Shown here piece by piece: positions 11,990 to 23,080 of a stretch of 64,000 bases of DNA. This stretch comes from Hexactinellida sp. DTS-2022. Lineage: Eukaryota > Porifera > Hexactinellida. The first letter of the stretch is position 1, and each line of letters begins with the position of its first letter. The notes beneath the pieces are model-generated. The model saw nothing but the letters and a program-made list of their open reading frames with translations. It was not told the DNA's origin and did no database searches. The translations under genes were made by a program, and so were the position numbers. The DNA lies in NCBI GenBank assembly GCA_028753945.1, contig JAPNXP010000002.1, positions 4,712,001 to 4,776,000 of the forward strand, given 5' to 3'.

Positions 11990-12864
11990 GGTTCAGGTAT
12001 ACTCTAGAGCACTTCTACCAAAACTATTTACCCGAATTAATTAAATTTTTTACAGCGGATTTACTTCATCTTCTAACCGGCAAAAATGCAATAATATTCG
12101 AACTAGGTAACTCAGTGAAAAATATTTTTTCTAGAAAATCGTATTTTGCGGAACGGATAGGTTTTTTCCTGCTAATGATTAGGAGTAGATTGTTGCTGCA
12201 TTGCATTAAGAAACTCCTAAACTATCATATGAGTGCATTAATTCTTTTAATCACGTATGAGTCAAATTTTTCATCAATAAATGTGGACATCACTTTTTTC
12301 ATCATCAATAAATTAAATAAAAATAAAAATAAAAGTTACAAATGAAATCGCTACACTCATATGATAGAACTAATTGAGATCTGTCCAAAACCGTTGAGAT
12401 TTTGTTTCTAGGTGGTATATGAGTCATAATATGACTTCCGCAATGGCAATAATTGTGTTTGGAGATAGCGAGGTTTGAAAAAAAGTGTCCCCTATGGCAG
12501 TGGCTTAGGTAGAGGACACTAAAAAGTCTGTATCATTGAGAGTTTTCAATATTCTTCCATAATATTTGAAATTAAGATGCGATATATGCTGTTCTATCCA
12601 AATATAAGATAAAACCTATATGTGGCAATGTCCCGAAATTATCAAGTTTCCATGGTATACTGCAACCGGCAACCAAAACCAGAACCCCAATATTTCTTTC
12701 AAAACTCGAAGTGAGTCAAACTGGAGAAATAATTGGAATTTTTCTTTGAAATTTCGTCAAAGTCCACATGGGTATCCACACAATCCGAAAATGCAATAAA
12801 AACGAGATTTACCATAGTTTGGGGTTTATCGAAATTTTGGGATTTTGTAGAGTATACCTGAACA
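11990..12864. mobile_element. TTAA MITE, family GGTTCAGGTATAC, long copy A
   Basis: An 875-bp element lies between TTAA sites at 11986-11989 and 12865-12868. Its left end is GGTTCAGGTATACTCTAGAG. The right end is the inverse with one change in the last base. It is near-identical and equal in length to the copy at 26701-27575; I count only about 6-8 differences. Its middle (about 12115-12668) is homologous in reverse to the MITE at 16163-16843, so it looks like a chimera of two TTAA MITE families. Confidence 0.88.
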
Positions 12865-12868
12865 TTAA

Positions 12869-13366
12869 GGCCTCCCGTCAACTGCAATTTAAAACCGAAA
12901 TTTTTATTGTTACATGAATCCCCGCTAGTCTATTCTATCAGCTATTATTCAAATCAAAGTTTGACTCTCTAACTCATATACTTACCGAGTTACAGCCAAA
13001 TATGTGAATATGGAAATAAATGACGTACTATTATTATATAACATTAATTGAAAATTTGCTATACAAAGGATTCTACCAGAGAATTGGGTAGTTATCAATG
13101 TGATGTTAAGGACCCGCAAAGTTAAATATGACCAGTTTCTATTGTACGTCTCAACAAAGTTATTCAGAACACTCCAATTTTTCTATCCGCTTGACTGGAG
13201 GCCCACAAAAGTCATCAAATTTTTTTCTCGAAGATTCTATTAAAGTTAGTGCTAACTATATAGAAAGGGAAAATGATTTTCGTTTTTTGATAAGTGTTTA
13301 CATTCTTTCTACTGGAGTGACTATTCGAAATTTTCTGGAATGTTCAATATTTCTAGAAAATTAGCG
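12869..13366. repeat. Dispersed repeat shared with 37332-38432
   Basis: Sequence following the MITE (CCCGCTAGTCTATTCTATC and onward) recurs at 37385-37620, and the terminal GGAATGTTCAATATTTCTAG-like end recurs near 38385-38405. In the second copy a TTAA MITE is inserted at 37630. No coding potential is seen. Confidence 0.7.
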
Positions 13367-13439
13367 TTCGGCTTCCGATGGCGTTAGGAATGGCGTTCGG
13401 CTGCCGAGGATTTAACTTGATATCTGGTCCAGATATTAA

Positions 13440-13531
13440 GTTAAATCCTTTTCTCTCGTATAGTTCATGAATAGATCTGTGATTTGTAGGGTTGTATAAG
13501 CTTTTCGTTGCATTCTTCAAATTTTATGGCC
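13440..13531. repeat. Fragment of foldback repeat family (see 57719-58060)
   Basis: The block TTCATGAATAGATCTGTGAT followed by a TTGTATAAGC stretch matches both arms of the foldback at 57719-58060. It abuts the 3' end of the Tigger transposase remnant and may mark where that element was truncated. Confidence 0.6.
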
Positions 13532-14627
13532 AAATTGACACGAAGTGGTTCAGGTCGACCGGGGAGGACAGGACTTGCTCATCCCCGCGGGCCATGGCGT
13601 ACAGCTGGATTGTTTTCACAGCCTCCATGACTGCTTTGGAAGTGGGGGTCGAGATCTGAGCCTCATCATCAGATTTGTCCTCCTCCGCATCCAGACCAGC
13701 CTTGACCATGAGCCCCTGCCCTGCGATCCTCTGCGCCTCAGCATCGAAGGCGTCAGAAGCTTCGATAAACAAGTCCTCTGCCTTCGCGATGGGTGGGAAT
13801 ATGTTGTTGTCTTCCATCTCGGCAGCGCTCAGAGCCAGTTCCTCAGTATCACCGGCCGCGAGTTCAGGGAGGACAGATCGGCCGTGACAGCCGCCGTTCC
13901 GGTGTCATCTGTACCTTTGAAGCCGCACTTTGCGAAGCACTTGGAGATAGTACTAGGGTTCACTTTATACCAGGCACGGAAGACCCACACGATGGCCAAG
14001 GCGATGGTGAAGTCCTTCAGGGGATTGCACGTGATGTCGTCTTTCACCTTGTGCATGATGTGGGAGTGGAGGCTCTGCCTGTAGTACAACTTGAAGGCCT
14101 GGATGATCCCAGCATCCATGGGTTGGAGCTGTGATGTAGTGTTGGCTGGGAAAAAGGCGATCTGTGTGGCCTTCAAACGCTTGATCTGAGCATCGTCGAT
14201 CCTGTGCACCGACGCGTTGTCCATGAGCAGCAGCACCTTTCTTCCCTGAGAGTGTTTGTGAGAATCGAACTGTTTGATCCACTCTTTGAACAGTGGGATG
14301 GTCATCCAGGCCTTTCCTTGACTGCGGTACGTCACCGGGAGTATGCTCTTGTCGGCCCCCTTCAGGGCACGCGGGTTCTCACTCTTCCAGATCATCAGAG
14401 GTTTCTCCTTCTCTCCCATCCAGGAAGCCGTTAACAGGAGGGTGAGGCGCTTTTTGTCCTGCTTTACGCGGTGGGCATCGTCTCCAGGCATAGTCAGAGA
14501 GCGGGTGGAAGACTGTAAGAAGAACAGTCCCGTTTCATCGCAGTTGAATACATCGGACTCCTTGTAGTCCTTTATAATCTCCGGCAGGCGCACTGTCTTC
14601 CAGTCGGCCACGAGGATGGGGTCGACT

Positions 14628-15853
14628 CAGTGCTGCCAAGTCTCCGTAAATTTACGTAGACTACGTAAATATACCCCTATCTACGTGTCTACGTATGAAG
14701 ACTTATTTCTACGTATTTCTAGCGAAATATATTTAAGACTTCTTGTATAACATATAACTGCTTTTTGTTTTACTAGTGAACCACAATATCATTATTTATG
14801 TTGTATAATATGTTAAATAATATCATAGTGATGAATTATTCCAATATCAGAATACTCTTGATTCAAAACAGTTGCACAATTACAAATTAGTTAAGGTTTA
14901 GGTATACTCTACAAATTTCGAATATTTAGATAAAAACAAAATCATTGTCTATTTCTCTTAGATTGCATTTTGGGATTGTATTGATACCAATGAGTACTCT
15001 CAAGAGATTTCTAAGAAAAATTCTTATTATTTTTCCAGTTTGACACACTTTGGTCACCTAAATTTAGGAATAATTGCTGTAATTTTTTTTTTCAAAAAGC
15101 CGCAATCTCAAAACTAACATTTTCAGAATTGCGGAAGAAGTCATTTTGTCAATTTTGGTCGTAGAATCAAAAACTCAACGGTTTCGGAGAGATCTCGTCA
15201 AGATACAACTTTTCAGTGCTGCGATTTACCCTAATATGAATAGTTCATCTGTTTTTTGGATTTTGGATAAGGAAAATCTTCATTTGAAAATCGACATCAC
15301 ATAAAAGTATTTGAAATCCAGAAAAATTTAGATATTCACAATTCCTGTTCTCAAAAGTTATATTACATCCAGCTAAACACATTTTATCAATAATATTCTT
15401 GGTCTTGTTTATCTTTGCTGATTGATCTATTCCGCAAAAATGGTAGAATAAAAAAAAACATTTTTCCTCTCTTACTATATTTGCCAATATTATTGTATTT
15501 TTGGCATCCTGAGGATGAAGTAAACCGCTGTGAAAAATTTAATTCATTCGGGTAAATACTTTTAGTAGAAGTGCTCTAGAGTATACCTGAACCTTAAATT
15601 AAATCTTACTTTGATAGTTTGATACATACTATTAGTGAGTTTATCTTATTGTTTACAAGTGCGAAAGCGTCCATATATCTACCTCTATAAATGATTATTC
15701 ATACAAAATAGTTAGTTTATATGATTTGAAAAAGCAAATTAAGAACTATTGGGTTGCAGAGGGAATTTTAGCATGCTCCGTAAAAACTTTTGTTTCTCCG
15801 TAAATTTTATGGTCAATCTCGAGGAATTTATCTGAACTCACTTGGCAGCACTG
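14628..15853. mobile_element. hAT MITE inside the Tigger transposase
   Basis: Ends CAGTGCTGCCAAG / CTTGGCAGCACTG are flanked by a perfect 8-bp duplication GGTCGACT (14620-14627, 15854-15861). Without the nested TTAA MITE (14895-15593) it is 527 bp. It contains CTACGTAAATTTACG-type short palindromes near its left end. No ORF belongs to it. Confidence 0.93.
14895..15593. mobile_element. TTAA MITE, family GGTTCAGGTATAC (copy D)
   Basis: A 699-bp element is flanked by TTAA (14891-14894, 15594-15597). It begins GGTTTAGGTATACTCTAC and ends GAGTATACCTGAACC. It is homologous to 27676-28372 and 37630-38327. It is nested in the hAT MITE and is therefore the younger insertion. Confidence 0.9.
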
Positions 15854-16162
15854 GGTCGACTGCTGCTGCTTCTCCGCACAGAGCCTTTCCGACGATGTCG
15901 TAGCGCTGCTTCACCCGGCTGAGCCACCCCTCAGAAGCCGAGAAGTCAGCGATTCCATTTTTCTCGGCTTCCTCCAGCGCTATAGTGCGCAACATGGGAC
16001 CGGTCACCACCAGTCCGCGGTCTCTAGCCATCCTCAGGCACTCCACCACAACCTTCTCGATGCCCTCGTACTGTAGCTTCGGGACGACCTGCTTGCGCTT
16101 CTTCAGCGTGTTGGTGGGCACAGAGTCCGCGGCATTGACGAAATTGTCCCGGTTGGCCTTAA

Positions 16163-16843
16163 GGTTGCAGTATACCTTTAAATTTACCAATTTCGGGTAT
16201 TTTGCCACTTATAGGTTTTATTTCATTTCTGGATAGAACAGCCTATGCCGCATCTCTATTCCAAACTTTGTAGAAAAATATAGAAAACTTTTAATAATAC
16301 CGACTTTTTTGTGACCTCCACCTAAGCCACTCCTGTAGGGGCTCATTTTTTTCTGACACCGCCATCTCCAGCCGCAACTTTTGTCAATTTGGGAAACACA
16401 TTTTGCCTTCATATACAACCTAGAAACAAAATCTCAACGGTTTTGGACAGCTCTCAATTAGTTCTATCTTGTCTATGTAGCGAATTTCATTTGTGACTTT
16501 TCTTTCTAATTATATTATATTTCCTAATGATAAAAAAAGTGATGTCGACTGTTATTGATGAAAAATTGGACTCATAAGTAATCAAAAAGAAGTTGTACAT
16601 TCACATGATATATTAGAAGCTTCTCTATGTAATAAAACAGGAAACAAGTCTTAATCATTAAGAGGAAAAAACTTGTGTATCCCAAGAAAGTGTGTTTATA
16701 AAAAATTTAAATTTTCTCCATGTTACCAAGGTCGAATATTATTGCATCTTTGGATAGATCTCGCAGCAGGGAATCTAAAACAAAAAAGATCTTTCAAATC
16801 TGCAAAAAACTTTAGAAAAAGTGCTTAAAAGTATACTGCAACC
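16163..16843. mobile_element. TTAA MITE, family GGTTGCAGTATAC
   Basis: A 681-bp element has ends GGTTGCAGTATAC / GTATACTGCAACC and TTAA on both sides (16159-16162, 16844-16847). It is inserted within the Tigger DNA-binding domain; precise excision would restore the codon series. It is diverged from, but alignable to, the centre of the 875-bp MITEs. Confidence 0.9.
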
Positions 16844-17197
16844 TTAATCCGTCCGATGCTGCCTTTGCCAAAAGCGAATTCGTTGGCAAGTGTTCTTTCC
16901 GAAGCGCCAGCATCGAGTTTCGCGAGAATTTCCTGGCGTTGCGCGAGTGTGAGCTGCTCTTTCTTGGCCTTTTTAACGGGCGGCATCTGAGCGTCGGCCA
17001 TGTGGGAGGAACTAAGATATCGAAGAAACACACTAAGGGGAACGAAACAATATATAATGTGCAAAAAATCACGATTGGTCATGCGCCCCGTTTTGCGAAT
17101 GTCGCCCAGTTTTGCGGGAGTCATTTTTGTGGGGCGGAACCAATTCTTGGACCACGCGCCCCGTTTTCCGAGTGCCCCGTTATGCGGGCTTTGACTG

Positions 17198-17575
17198 TAT
17201 TCAATAATTTGATCGGTCATAACACCTTGAGGTGATGATGACACAGTCACAAAATCTGTTTCTACAATTTTGTCAATTCGACATTCGAATGTGTTGGTTA
17301 AGCTTGGGTGAGCTCGTAACATTCGCAGAAAAATGCTGACAATTCACATATTATGTGCATACTTAAACTAGATTGTCTGATAAAAGGTAACTTCCAACAC
17401 AGTAAGCGGTCATTACCTACCGAAACAACTTACTGAAATGGTTTATCACCTTTATGGTGATGAATAAGTGGGTGGAAAACTCAAGAGTTACAGCTGTGCC
17501 GTCAGCATGTACTTTCTATTGGAGGCACTGTCAAACAACCTACCACCAAATATAATGCTTTATTGTAACATGCAA
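17198..17575. other. Non-coding spacer between two pogo-like ends
   Basis: No gene is recognised. A minus-strand reading frame enters from the Tigger left end (to 17322), but its upstream residues match no family I know. Confidence 0.4.
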
Positions 17576-17802
17576 CAGTAGAACCCCACGTATCGGGGCA
17601 TGCGCGTATCGGGGCACCCCTTGTATCGGGGCAGTTGGTTGGGAATTTGGTTTTTCCCATTAAAAATAACCCCGCGTATCGGGGCGCGATTCGCTTATCG
17701 GGGCACTCCACCGAAGATTATTTATCTTGAGTAACATGCTTTTACAATTGAGCAGCTTACTATTCTTTGTGATGGCCGTTAAGCGTCACCCACTCGCTAG
17801 AG
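17576..17802 (+). mobile_element. Second pogo/Tigger-like terminus
   Basis: The stretch starts CAGTAGAACCCCACGTATCG and repeats TATCGGGGC four to five times to 17706, as in pogo/Tigger subterminal regions. A short ORF beginning MAVKRHPLAR at 17772 is cut by the hAT MITE at 17803. Across that insert it would continue for some 16 residues after 19429 and then stop. The rest of the element is not found, so it is a remnant. Confidence 0.55.
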
Positions 17803-18137
17803 CAGTGGTTCCCAACCTGGGAGGAATTCCTCCCTGGGGAGGAATTTGGCCATCCTCGGGGAGGAATTCTACCTACTTAGATATCTATATTATTAAATCT
17901 CGATTGTTGTGTTTGTTTGTGCGTTAATCCGGATTGTAATAAAATGATGGGGGAAAAGAAACCGCATTTATAATTTTGATTGAAACTAACTTTCAAGTAT
18001 CCTGAACACGAATTTCGCGTTTATAAATTTATAATATGAGTTTTGTTGGTGTTATTTACACAAATAGCTATAGGTAAACAAATTAGTGAAAATTCATAAT
18101 AAACCTAGAAGTTGGCTTTCAACCGGTATTATAAGTA

Positions 18138-18888
18138 CAGTAATAGCTCGTTTTACGCCTTTTTTTTTTTACGCGTTTTCGTTTTACGCGGAACAATTTT
18201 TTATGACCAAAACTTTTTTTACGCGATCCTAAACTCGTTTTACGCGGTTTATCTATGATTTTCATGCAAATAATTCTATTTTTTATGGATATTTTCTATA
18301 GTTTTTATGATTTACTGGTAACAAAGCGAATCTACATTTACAAAAAAACAAAAAAATGATGATTTAGAGATAGTAGATAGTTAGGGATATGTATTTGTCG
18401 TATAGTAAGTTCATCCAAATATATTATTAGTCAAATGAATACATATTTGGTTCACTATTCACACTAGAGATACTCGGTTGTGGGAGGTACCCGAAGGTGT
18501 AGGGTTGCGGTGTGAAGTGAAATTTAATTCCCTTCACAACACAATTCCCTTTCTGTGGGAATTCCCGAGTATTCTCACAAGTTGGTTTCTATCTGGATTC
18601 CCATAGGTTAAAATAATTTCAATTCTAATCCATATTAGAAATCCCATGGGAATTCCAAAGGGATTAACATACACACGGAAGCCTTGGCTATCTGAGAGGT
18701 CCGGATGTTGGATTATTGAATGTTTAAACACTAGGTAATCATAATTTTATTCGATGTTCATAATATTTGGAAACGCATCTACTGGTTTAATATGTGTTAC
18801 TATGAGAATGAACCGTTTTTTTTACGCGATTTCGTTTTACGCGGGGTTTTCAAGGAACGCATCTACCGCGTAAAAAGAGGGATACCTG
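18138..18888. mobile_element. Non-autonomous Tc1/pogo-type element
   Basis: CAG...CTG ends are flanked by TA (18136-18137, 18889-18890). Subterminal GTTTTACGC repeats occur on the left and TTTTTACGC / CGCGTAAAAA on the right. The TIRs are imperfect (CAGTAATAGCTCG versus CAGGTATCCCTC). It is nested in the hAT MITE. No ORF is seen. Confidence 0.7.
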
Positions 18889-19153
18889 TATATAACTATG
18901 ACAAATATTACTAATAAGGTAATCAATCGTTTTTCGAGGAGTAAGGCCGCGTAGCGGCCGTTAACTTGTATTGTGTAGCACCGATCTGTCGAAAGTGACC
19001 GAGATCGAAGGGCTCGTATTATGAAATTTTCTGGATCACTTTGTCTCACTGAATGATTTAATCACTGAGTAATTAAAAATACCTAGTATTGATAATATTT
19101 ACTGTTCTCATTAACAGTATTATTTATATTTTCACTTAGTTTTTCAGTAACCG

Positions 19154-19305
19154 CAAGGCCGCATTAAGGGGGGGAAGGGCTATGGGTGCTGCAGCACCAG
19201 GGCCCATTAGGGGCCCGCGTAGCGTGCCTCCAGACAGTATAAGACAAATAGGGGCCCTGAAATTTGGACAGTACCAGGGCCCAGACGACCCTTAATGCGG
19301 CCTTG
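19154..19305. mobile_element. Short hAT-like MITE
   Basis: A 152-bp GC-rich insert has 16-bp TIRs CAAGGCCGCATTAAGG and its reverse complement. It is flanked by AGTAACCG / AGTAACAG (7 of 8 matching), so it is probably a hAT element with one mutated TSD base. Confidence 0.75.
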
Positions 19306-19559
19306 AGTAACAGTATTTCAATACCAAAATAGTACATTGTAGTGCTGGGGAGGAATTATAGCAAAAATATATGTTAGGGGGTAATATCGTGACATTTGTT
19401 GGAAAAGGTTGGGAACCACTGCGCTAGAGATTCTTGTGAGGTAATCGGGGGAGTTTTTCAAAAAAAAAATCCGTCAATATCATAGACTTGAGAATCCTAG
19501 TGTAGGTAAAGTATAATCTTAAGGAGATAGGTCCTCAAATTAATCACTAATGTTGCAAA

Positions 19560-19870
19560 CGCAAAAATATAGTTTTTAGCACGCCTAGCTATACATTGAT
19601 ATACTATCTATCTAATTCCGAAAGAAAATTTTAATTCGGACATTTTTTTGACCTTTTTGACGTCACTGAAGGTCAAAGAATGGGGAATTGTGCAAATTAG
19701 GGGGTAGGATACTCAATTATTAGTAAATCATGAAAAATTATGGATTATTGTTTAAGCACTCCCAACTATACTTTGATATACTATCTATCCAATTCCGAAA
19801 GAAAAATTTGATTAGGACATTTCTTTGACCTTTTTGACGTCACTAAAGGTAAAAATCGCCGCTATTTTTT
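19560..19870. repeat. Two direct copies of a roughly 180-bp repeat
   Basis: TTGATATACTATCTATC, TTGACCTTTTTGACGTCACT and the intervening sequence occur twice, about 180 bp apart. A diverged relative is at 11100-11340. Function unknown; 19871-20700 shows no gene either. Confidence 0.7.
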
Positions 19871-21191
19871 ATTAAACAAAATTCCGCAAGATTTTCTGAG
19901 AGTGACCTTTGTATTCTTATGTGTATCTCAAAAAGTATAAGTAGTAGAGGAAAAATTATCCCTCAAAAATGATCCTTGTCAGTTGTTCTTGGGATTATGC
20001 CGTGTCGATTTTCAATTTTAATACAAAGTTATAGAGTTAATTAATATATAATGCCAAAATTCTGATAAAATCGATTGATTATTTGAAAATCTATAGAAAA
20101 AAAGAATCAAATCGATATCGAAAATTCTGTGTGGCATAAACCCTTGTACTTATGTAGTAGAGTTAAACTTGCACTATAATAGAACTTGCGCCTAATAGAG
20201 TAATAGCTAGAATTTTGAATACTAGTATGGATTCACTATTAATTATCTCATTTTCTCAAAAATTATTGAAGTTAGGCATATAAAATGTATTATCGTTGAA
20301 TAACCAAAACAGGATCGATAGGCATTAATGGGACATCTGAGCTTCAAAGGGGCAATTAAATAGAATGGGACGGATAGAAATTGACTTGTTCGGGAGGAAT
20401 GCACTTGAATGGGATGAATTTATTTGAACTGGAGAAATGGATGTAACGGGTCGAACAAATTGAAAGGAGTGAGTTAACATGAAAGAGAAAAATCCGATGA
20501 TATTTGGTGATGGTAATGGCATGCTTTATTTACTAAATGTGCAATTCTTTTGAACTTTGATCTATTCACAAATATCTACTGTTCTTTAATTAATGTAACT
20601 GCATGGAATTCAACCTTAAAATGGGTCGGGAGTGAAAAGGTGAGACCCGCTGAAATACGTGTAAATCATGGCTCAATTCGAGAATTTAGACAGTAAAATG
20701 TTAACGTTCAGGTATACTCTACAAAATTAGAAAATTTAGATAAATTCCAAATCATTGTCTAGCTCTCTTTTATTGCATTTTTGGATTGTATTGATACCAA
20801 TAAGTACTCTCAAGAGATTTCTAAGAAGAATTCCTATTATTTCTCCAGTTTAACACACTTTGGTCACCTCAATCTAGGTATAATTGATTTAAATTTTTTT
20901 TTCAAAACCCGCTATCTCAAAACTAACATTTTCAGATTTGTGTAGATAATAAACTTTTTCAGTTTTGCACGTAGAATCGAAATCTCAACGGTTTCGGATA
21001 GATCTCGTCTAGATACATCCTGTATCGTTTGCGATTTATTAAATTAGAAATTGTTGCAGAGCTTTGCGGATTTTGGATATGAAAATTTCGATTAAAAAGT
21101 TGACATCACTTAATATTCAAGAAAATTAAAAATAAATAAAATTGGAACAATCCCAGACGATAAAGTATAAACAAGATATAGCCTGCAGGCT

Positions 21192-21333
21192 TGGGGCTGA
21201 TTACGATTACAATCGTAATCGATTGTAATCGATAACAACTTTTCCTGTAATCGTAATCGTAATCATAATCAAGCTTTTTTTGAAGGATGTAATCGTAATC
21301 GTAATCGTAATCACCCACTAGTAATCAGCCCCA
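21192..21333. mobile_element. GATTAC-repeat MITE, copy 1
   Basis: TGGGGCTGATTAC and the inverted GTAATCAGCCCCA bracket runs of GTAATC / GATTAC. The derived DYDYDY reading frame is a repeat artefact. No clear TSD is seen. Confidence 0.65.
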
Positions 21334-21501
21334 GGTATGGCACCAGACCCCCCAAATTTTCCACAATAACTTTAAATAAGGATATAGTTTAAGGGTTCAC
21401 TGATCTCATTGCACCCCGAAAGATATATCTGGTCCCTACAAATAATTCTTGGTGGCTACTCCCATGCACACGGGCCATATTTTTCGAGGCGCATGGAATC
21501 C

Positions 21502-21678
21502 CGGGGCTTAATCGGAACGATCGTATTGCATCGTAAAGAAAATGAAATTGTAATCAATTGTAATTGATTGTAATCGATTACAACATTCCGTGTAATCGTA
21601 ATCGTAATCATAATCAAGCTTTTTCTGAAGGATGTAATCGTAATCGTAATCGTAATCACTCACTAGTAATCAGCCCCA
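21502..21678. mobile_element. GATTAC-repeat MITE, copy 2
   Basis: A second, diverged copy of the preceding element ends ACTAGTAATCAGCCCCA, with a degenerate left end CGGGGCTTAATCGG. Together with 21192-21333 it sits in the insertion inside the TTAA MITE. Confidence 0.6.
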
Positions 21679-22004
21679 TGTCTGGATATAGGTAAACGCA
21701 TTTAAACAGAATTTACTATTGTAAGGTTCATGATTACTAAAAAATCTCTTACACAAAAGAGTAAAATTTGAAAACCTAAAATTTTCCCAGTTACTTGTCA
21801 TTGAAATATTATTGCATTTTTGCAAATAGATGGATGAATAAAATCCGCAGTAAAAATTTCAAGTAAATGAGGTAAATATTTTTGGTAGAAGTGCATTACA
21901 GTATACCTGAACCTTAAGATAGCAGCAAATGTTCAATTAAAATCAAAAACATCATAAAAAATCGAAATATTATTATTTCACAATAAACCCTTCACAATAA
22001 ACCC

Positions 22005-22051
22005 CTAGACCTATACTAATCTCAAGGGCCTTGAGATTAGTGCAGGTCTAG
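22005..22051. repeat. Short perfect-stem hairpin
   Basis: Arms CTAGACCT...ACTAATCTCAA and TTGAGATTAGT...AGGTCTAG fold around GGGCC with one two-base mismatch. It could be a tiny MITE or cruciform; no TSD is evident. Confidence 0.6.
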
Positions 22052-22189
22052 GTTCAGAGAAAGGGATGGGATTGCAAATTCATTATGTGTAAGTATTGTT
22101 CAGCAAGAAAATATATTGAAGGTCAAACTTGTATAAATTAATTATTTCAGAATTGTAAAAGTGAATAATATTCAGAATCCTCCAAGATG

Positions 22190-23080
22190 TAAGAAAAAAA
22201 TATGATAAATCATCAAAAATGGGCACGTTTTATGCCCATATATGGTCATTTGGAAAAATTGTGCGAGTTAGGGTCATAAAATGTATTATGGAGGGATAGG
22301 AAACCGGGTATTGCGAGCATTTTGCACCCAAAATTTTATATATTGGAGTACGGGTGTCTGAGATTCAATATAGAGATGTGAAAGGACCACCCAATGAGTT
22401 GAATGGTCAGAAAGTTTAAAATACTAAAGCGTTCACAGTTTTTATCCAAATTGTTTGAAACCAAGTGTAAACTATTGAATATATATTTAATTTAGGAATG
22501 AGCCTTAATCTAAACTTTACAATGCAAACTTTCAGAGTTACTGCCCTTTGAAGTCAGACTAGGCACCTTGACAGTCCAAATCTGACTTTAAATGACTATA
22601 ACTCCAAACTTAATTTTTGGAATGCTGAAAATTTCGCTTTACAACCTAAGTCGATATGCAAATATACTTTTGTATGAATAACAACGAAATTGAAAACAAA
22701 TTATGGTAGTGCGAGCCTACAAACCTTTTATTCCATTTGAAAAAGTCACCCTCCATGATGTCCTTCACATTTCTGGATCTTATTATGGTCGCTACAGCAA
22801 AACTATTGCTCAGATTCACCTGAAATTTTCAATGTGGCTATACTTTCTGGTGTACTATCCAAAAGCAATCGAATCTCAATTTATCTGACCAGCATTGTGT
22901 GGCCGTAATTTTTAATACTCTGAATTTGGCCATATAACATACATTCCCCAATTTCAAATAGCTCTAGTGAGTTCAATTGTCCTCAGAATTAAACCAAATT
23001 TTCCTATATTATCCTCCCGAGCACTATAACTAATAAAACGAAATAAACTCAATTATTTAAATAATTCAAGATTAACCAAA
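22190..23080. repeat. Dispersed repeat, second copy at 50585-51433
   Basis: About 850 bp (GGAAACCGGGTATTGCGAGCATTTTGCAC region onward) is highly similar to 50585-51420. That second copy is the right-hand part of the TTAA element 42089-51433. Here the sequence stops at ACCAAAGTTAATT, just short of the TIR, so this is a truncated relative. No ORF is supported. Confidence 0.8.

Larger units (their letters stand above)
11743..13406. mobile_element. Putative TIR element bounded by CGGCAGCCGAACGCCATT
   Basis: An 18-bp inverted match lies at 11743-11760 and 13389-13406, with a partial extra copy near 13365-13380. The MITE at 11990-12864 is nested inside. No convincing TSD is seen and there is no transposase ORF, so the superfamily is unknown and the pairing of the ends is tentative. 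Confidence 0.45.
13524..17001 (-). pseudogene. Tigger/pogo DDE transposase, split in three
   Basis: Coding starts at the ATG at 16999-17001 (MADAQMPPVKKAKKEQLTL). A CENP-B-like N-terminal helix-turn-helix (LAQRQEILAKLDAGASERTL) runs to 16844. A second HTH segment (ARDRGLVVTGPMLRTIA...ASEGWLSRVKQRY) lies in 15862-16160, and the DDE domain in 13829-14627. The DDE acidic motifs are visible: VFNCDETGLFF, LLLMDNASVH and LQPMDAGIIQAF. Removing each insert together with one TSD copy restores the frame exactly (...GRIK|ANRD... and ...AAVDPI...). A frameshift near 13865 moves the acidic C-terminal tail into another frame. The protein would be about 520 aa, usual for the family. It is inactive as it stands. 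Confidence 0.9.
13524..17197 (-). mobile_element. Tigger/pogo-type transposon, interrupted by nested MITEs
   Basis: The 5' end (minus strand) is at 17197, starting CAGTCAAAGCCCGCATAACG, followed by repeated CGGGGC-type motifs typical of Tigger ends and preceded by TA (17198-17199). The transposase gene runs to 13524. No matching 3' TIR is recognisable, so that end is probably lost. Two independent insertions interrupt it: a hAT MITE (14628-15853, containing a TTAA MITE) and a TTAA MITE (16163-16843). The coding DNA is visibly richer in G+C than its surroundings. Confidence 0.85.
17803..19421. mobile_element. hAT MITE, CAGTGGTTCCCAACCT family
   Basis: A 1,619-bp unit has TIRs CAGTGGTTCCCAACCT / AGGTTGGGAACCACTG and a perfect 8-bp TSD CGCTAGAG (17795-17802, 19422-19429). 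GGGGAGGAATT motifs sit just inside both ends. It contains two younger insertions (18138-18888 and 19154-19305). It has no coding capacity of its own. Confidence 0.93.
20705..21913. mobile_element. TTAA MITE (copy E) with nested insertion
   Basis: TTAA at 20701-20704 and 21914-21917 bounds ends CGTTCAGGTATACTC / GTATACCTGAACC. Alignment with the reverse strand of 27676-28372 shows a foreign block at about 21181-21690; the host sequence ACAAGATATAGGTAAACG is continuous without it. The underlying MITE is about 700 bp. Confidence 0.85.

Noticed and set aside
12115-12345. 76-aa ORF shared by two MITEs (also 26826-27056)
   Set aside because: Conservation is explained by recent duplication of the whole 875-bp element; no domain, and it is absent from other family members.
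21106-21659. DYDYDY and ITITIT reading frames
   Set aside because: Translations of GATTAC/GTAATC simple repeats inside MITEs.
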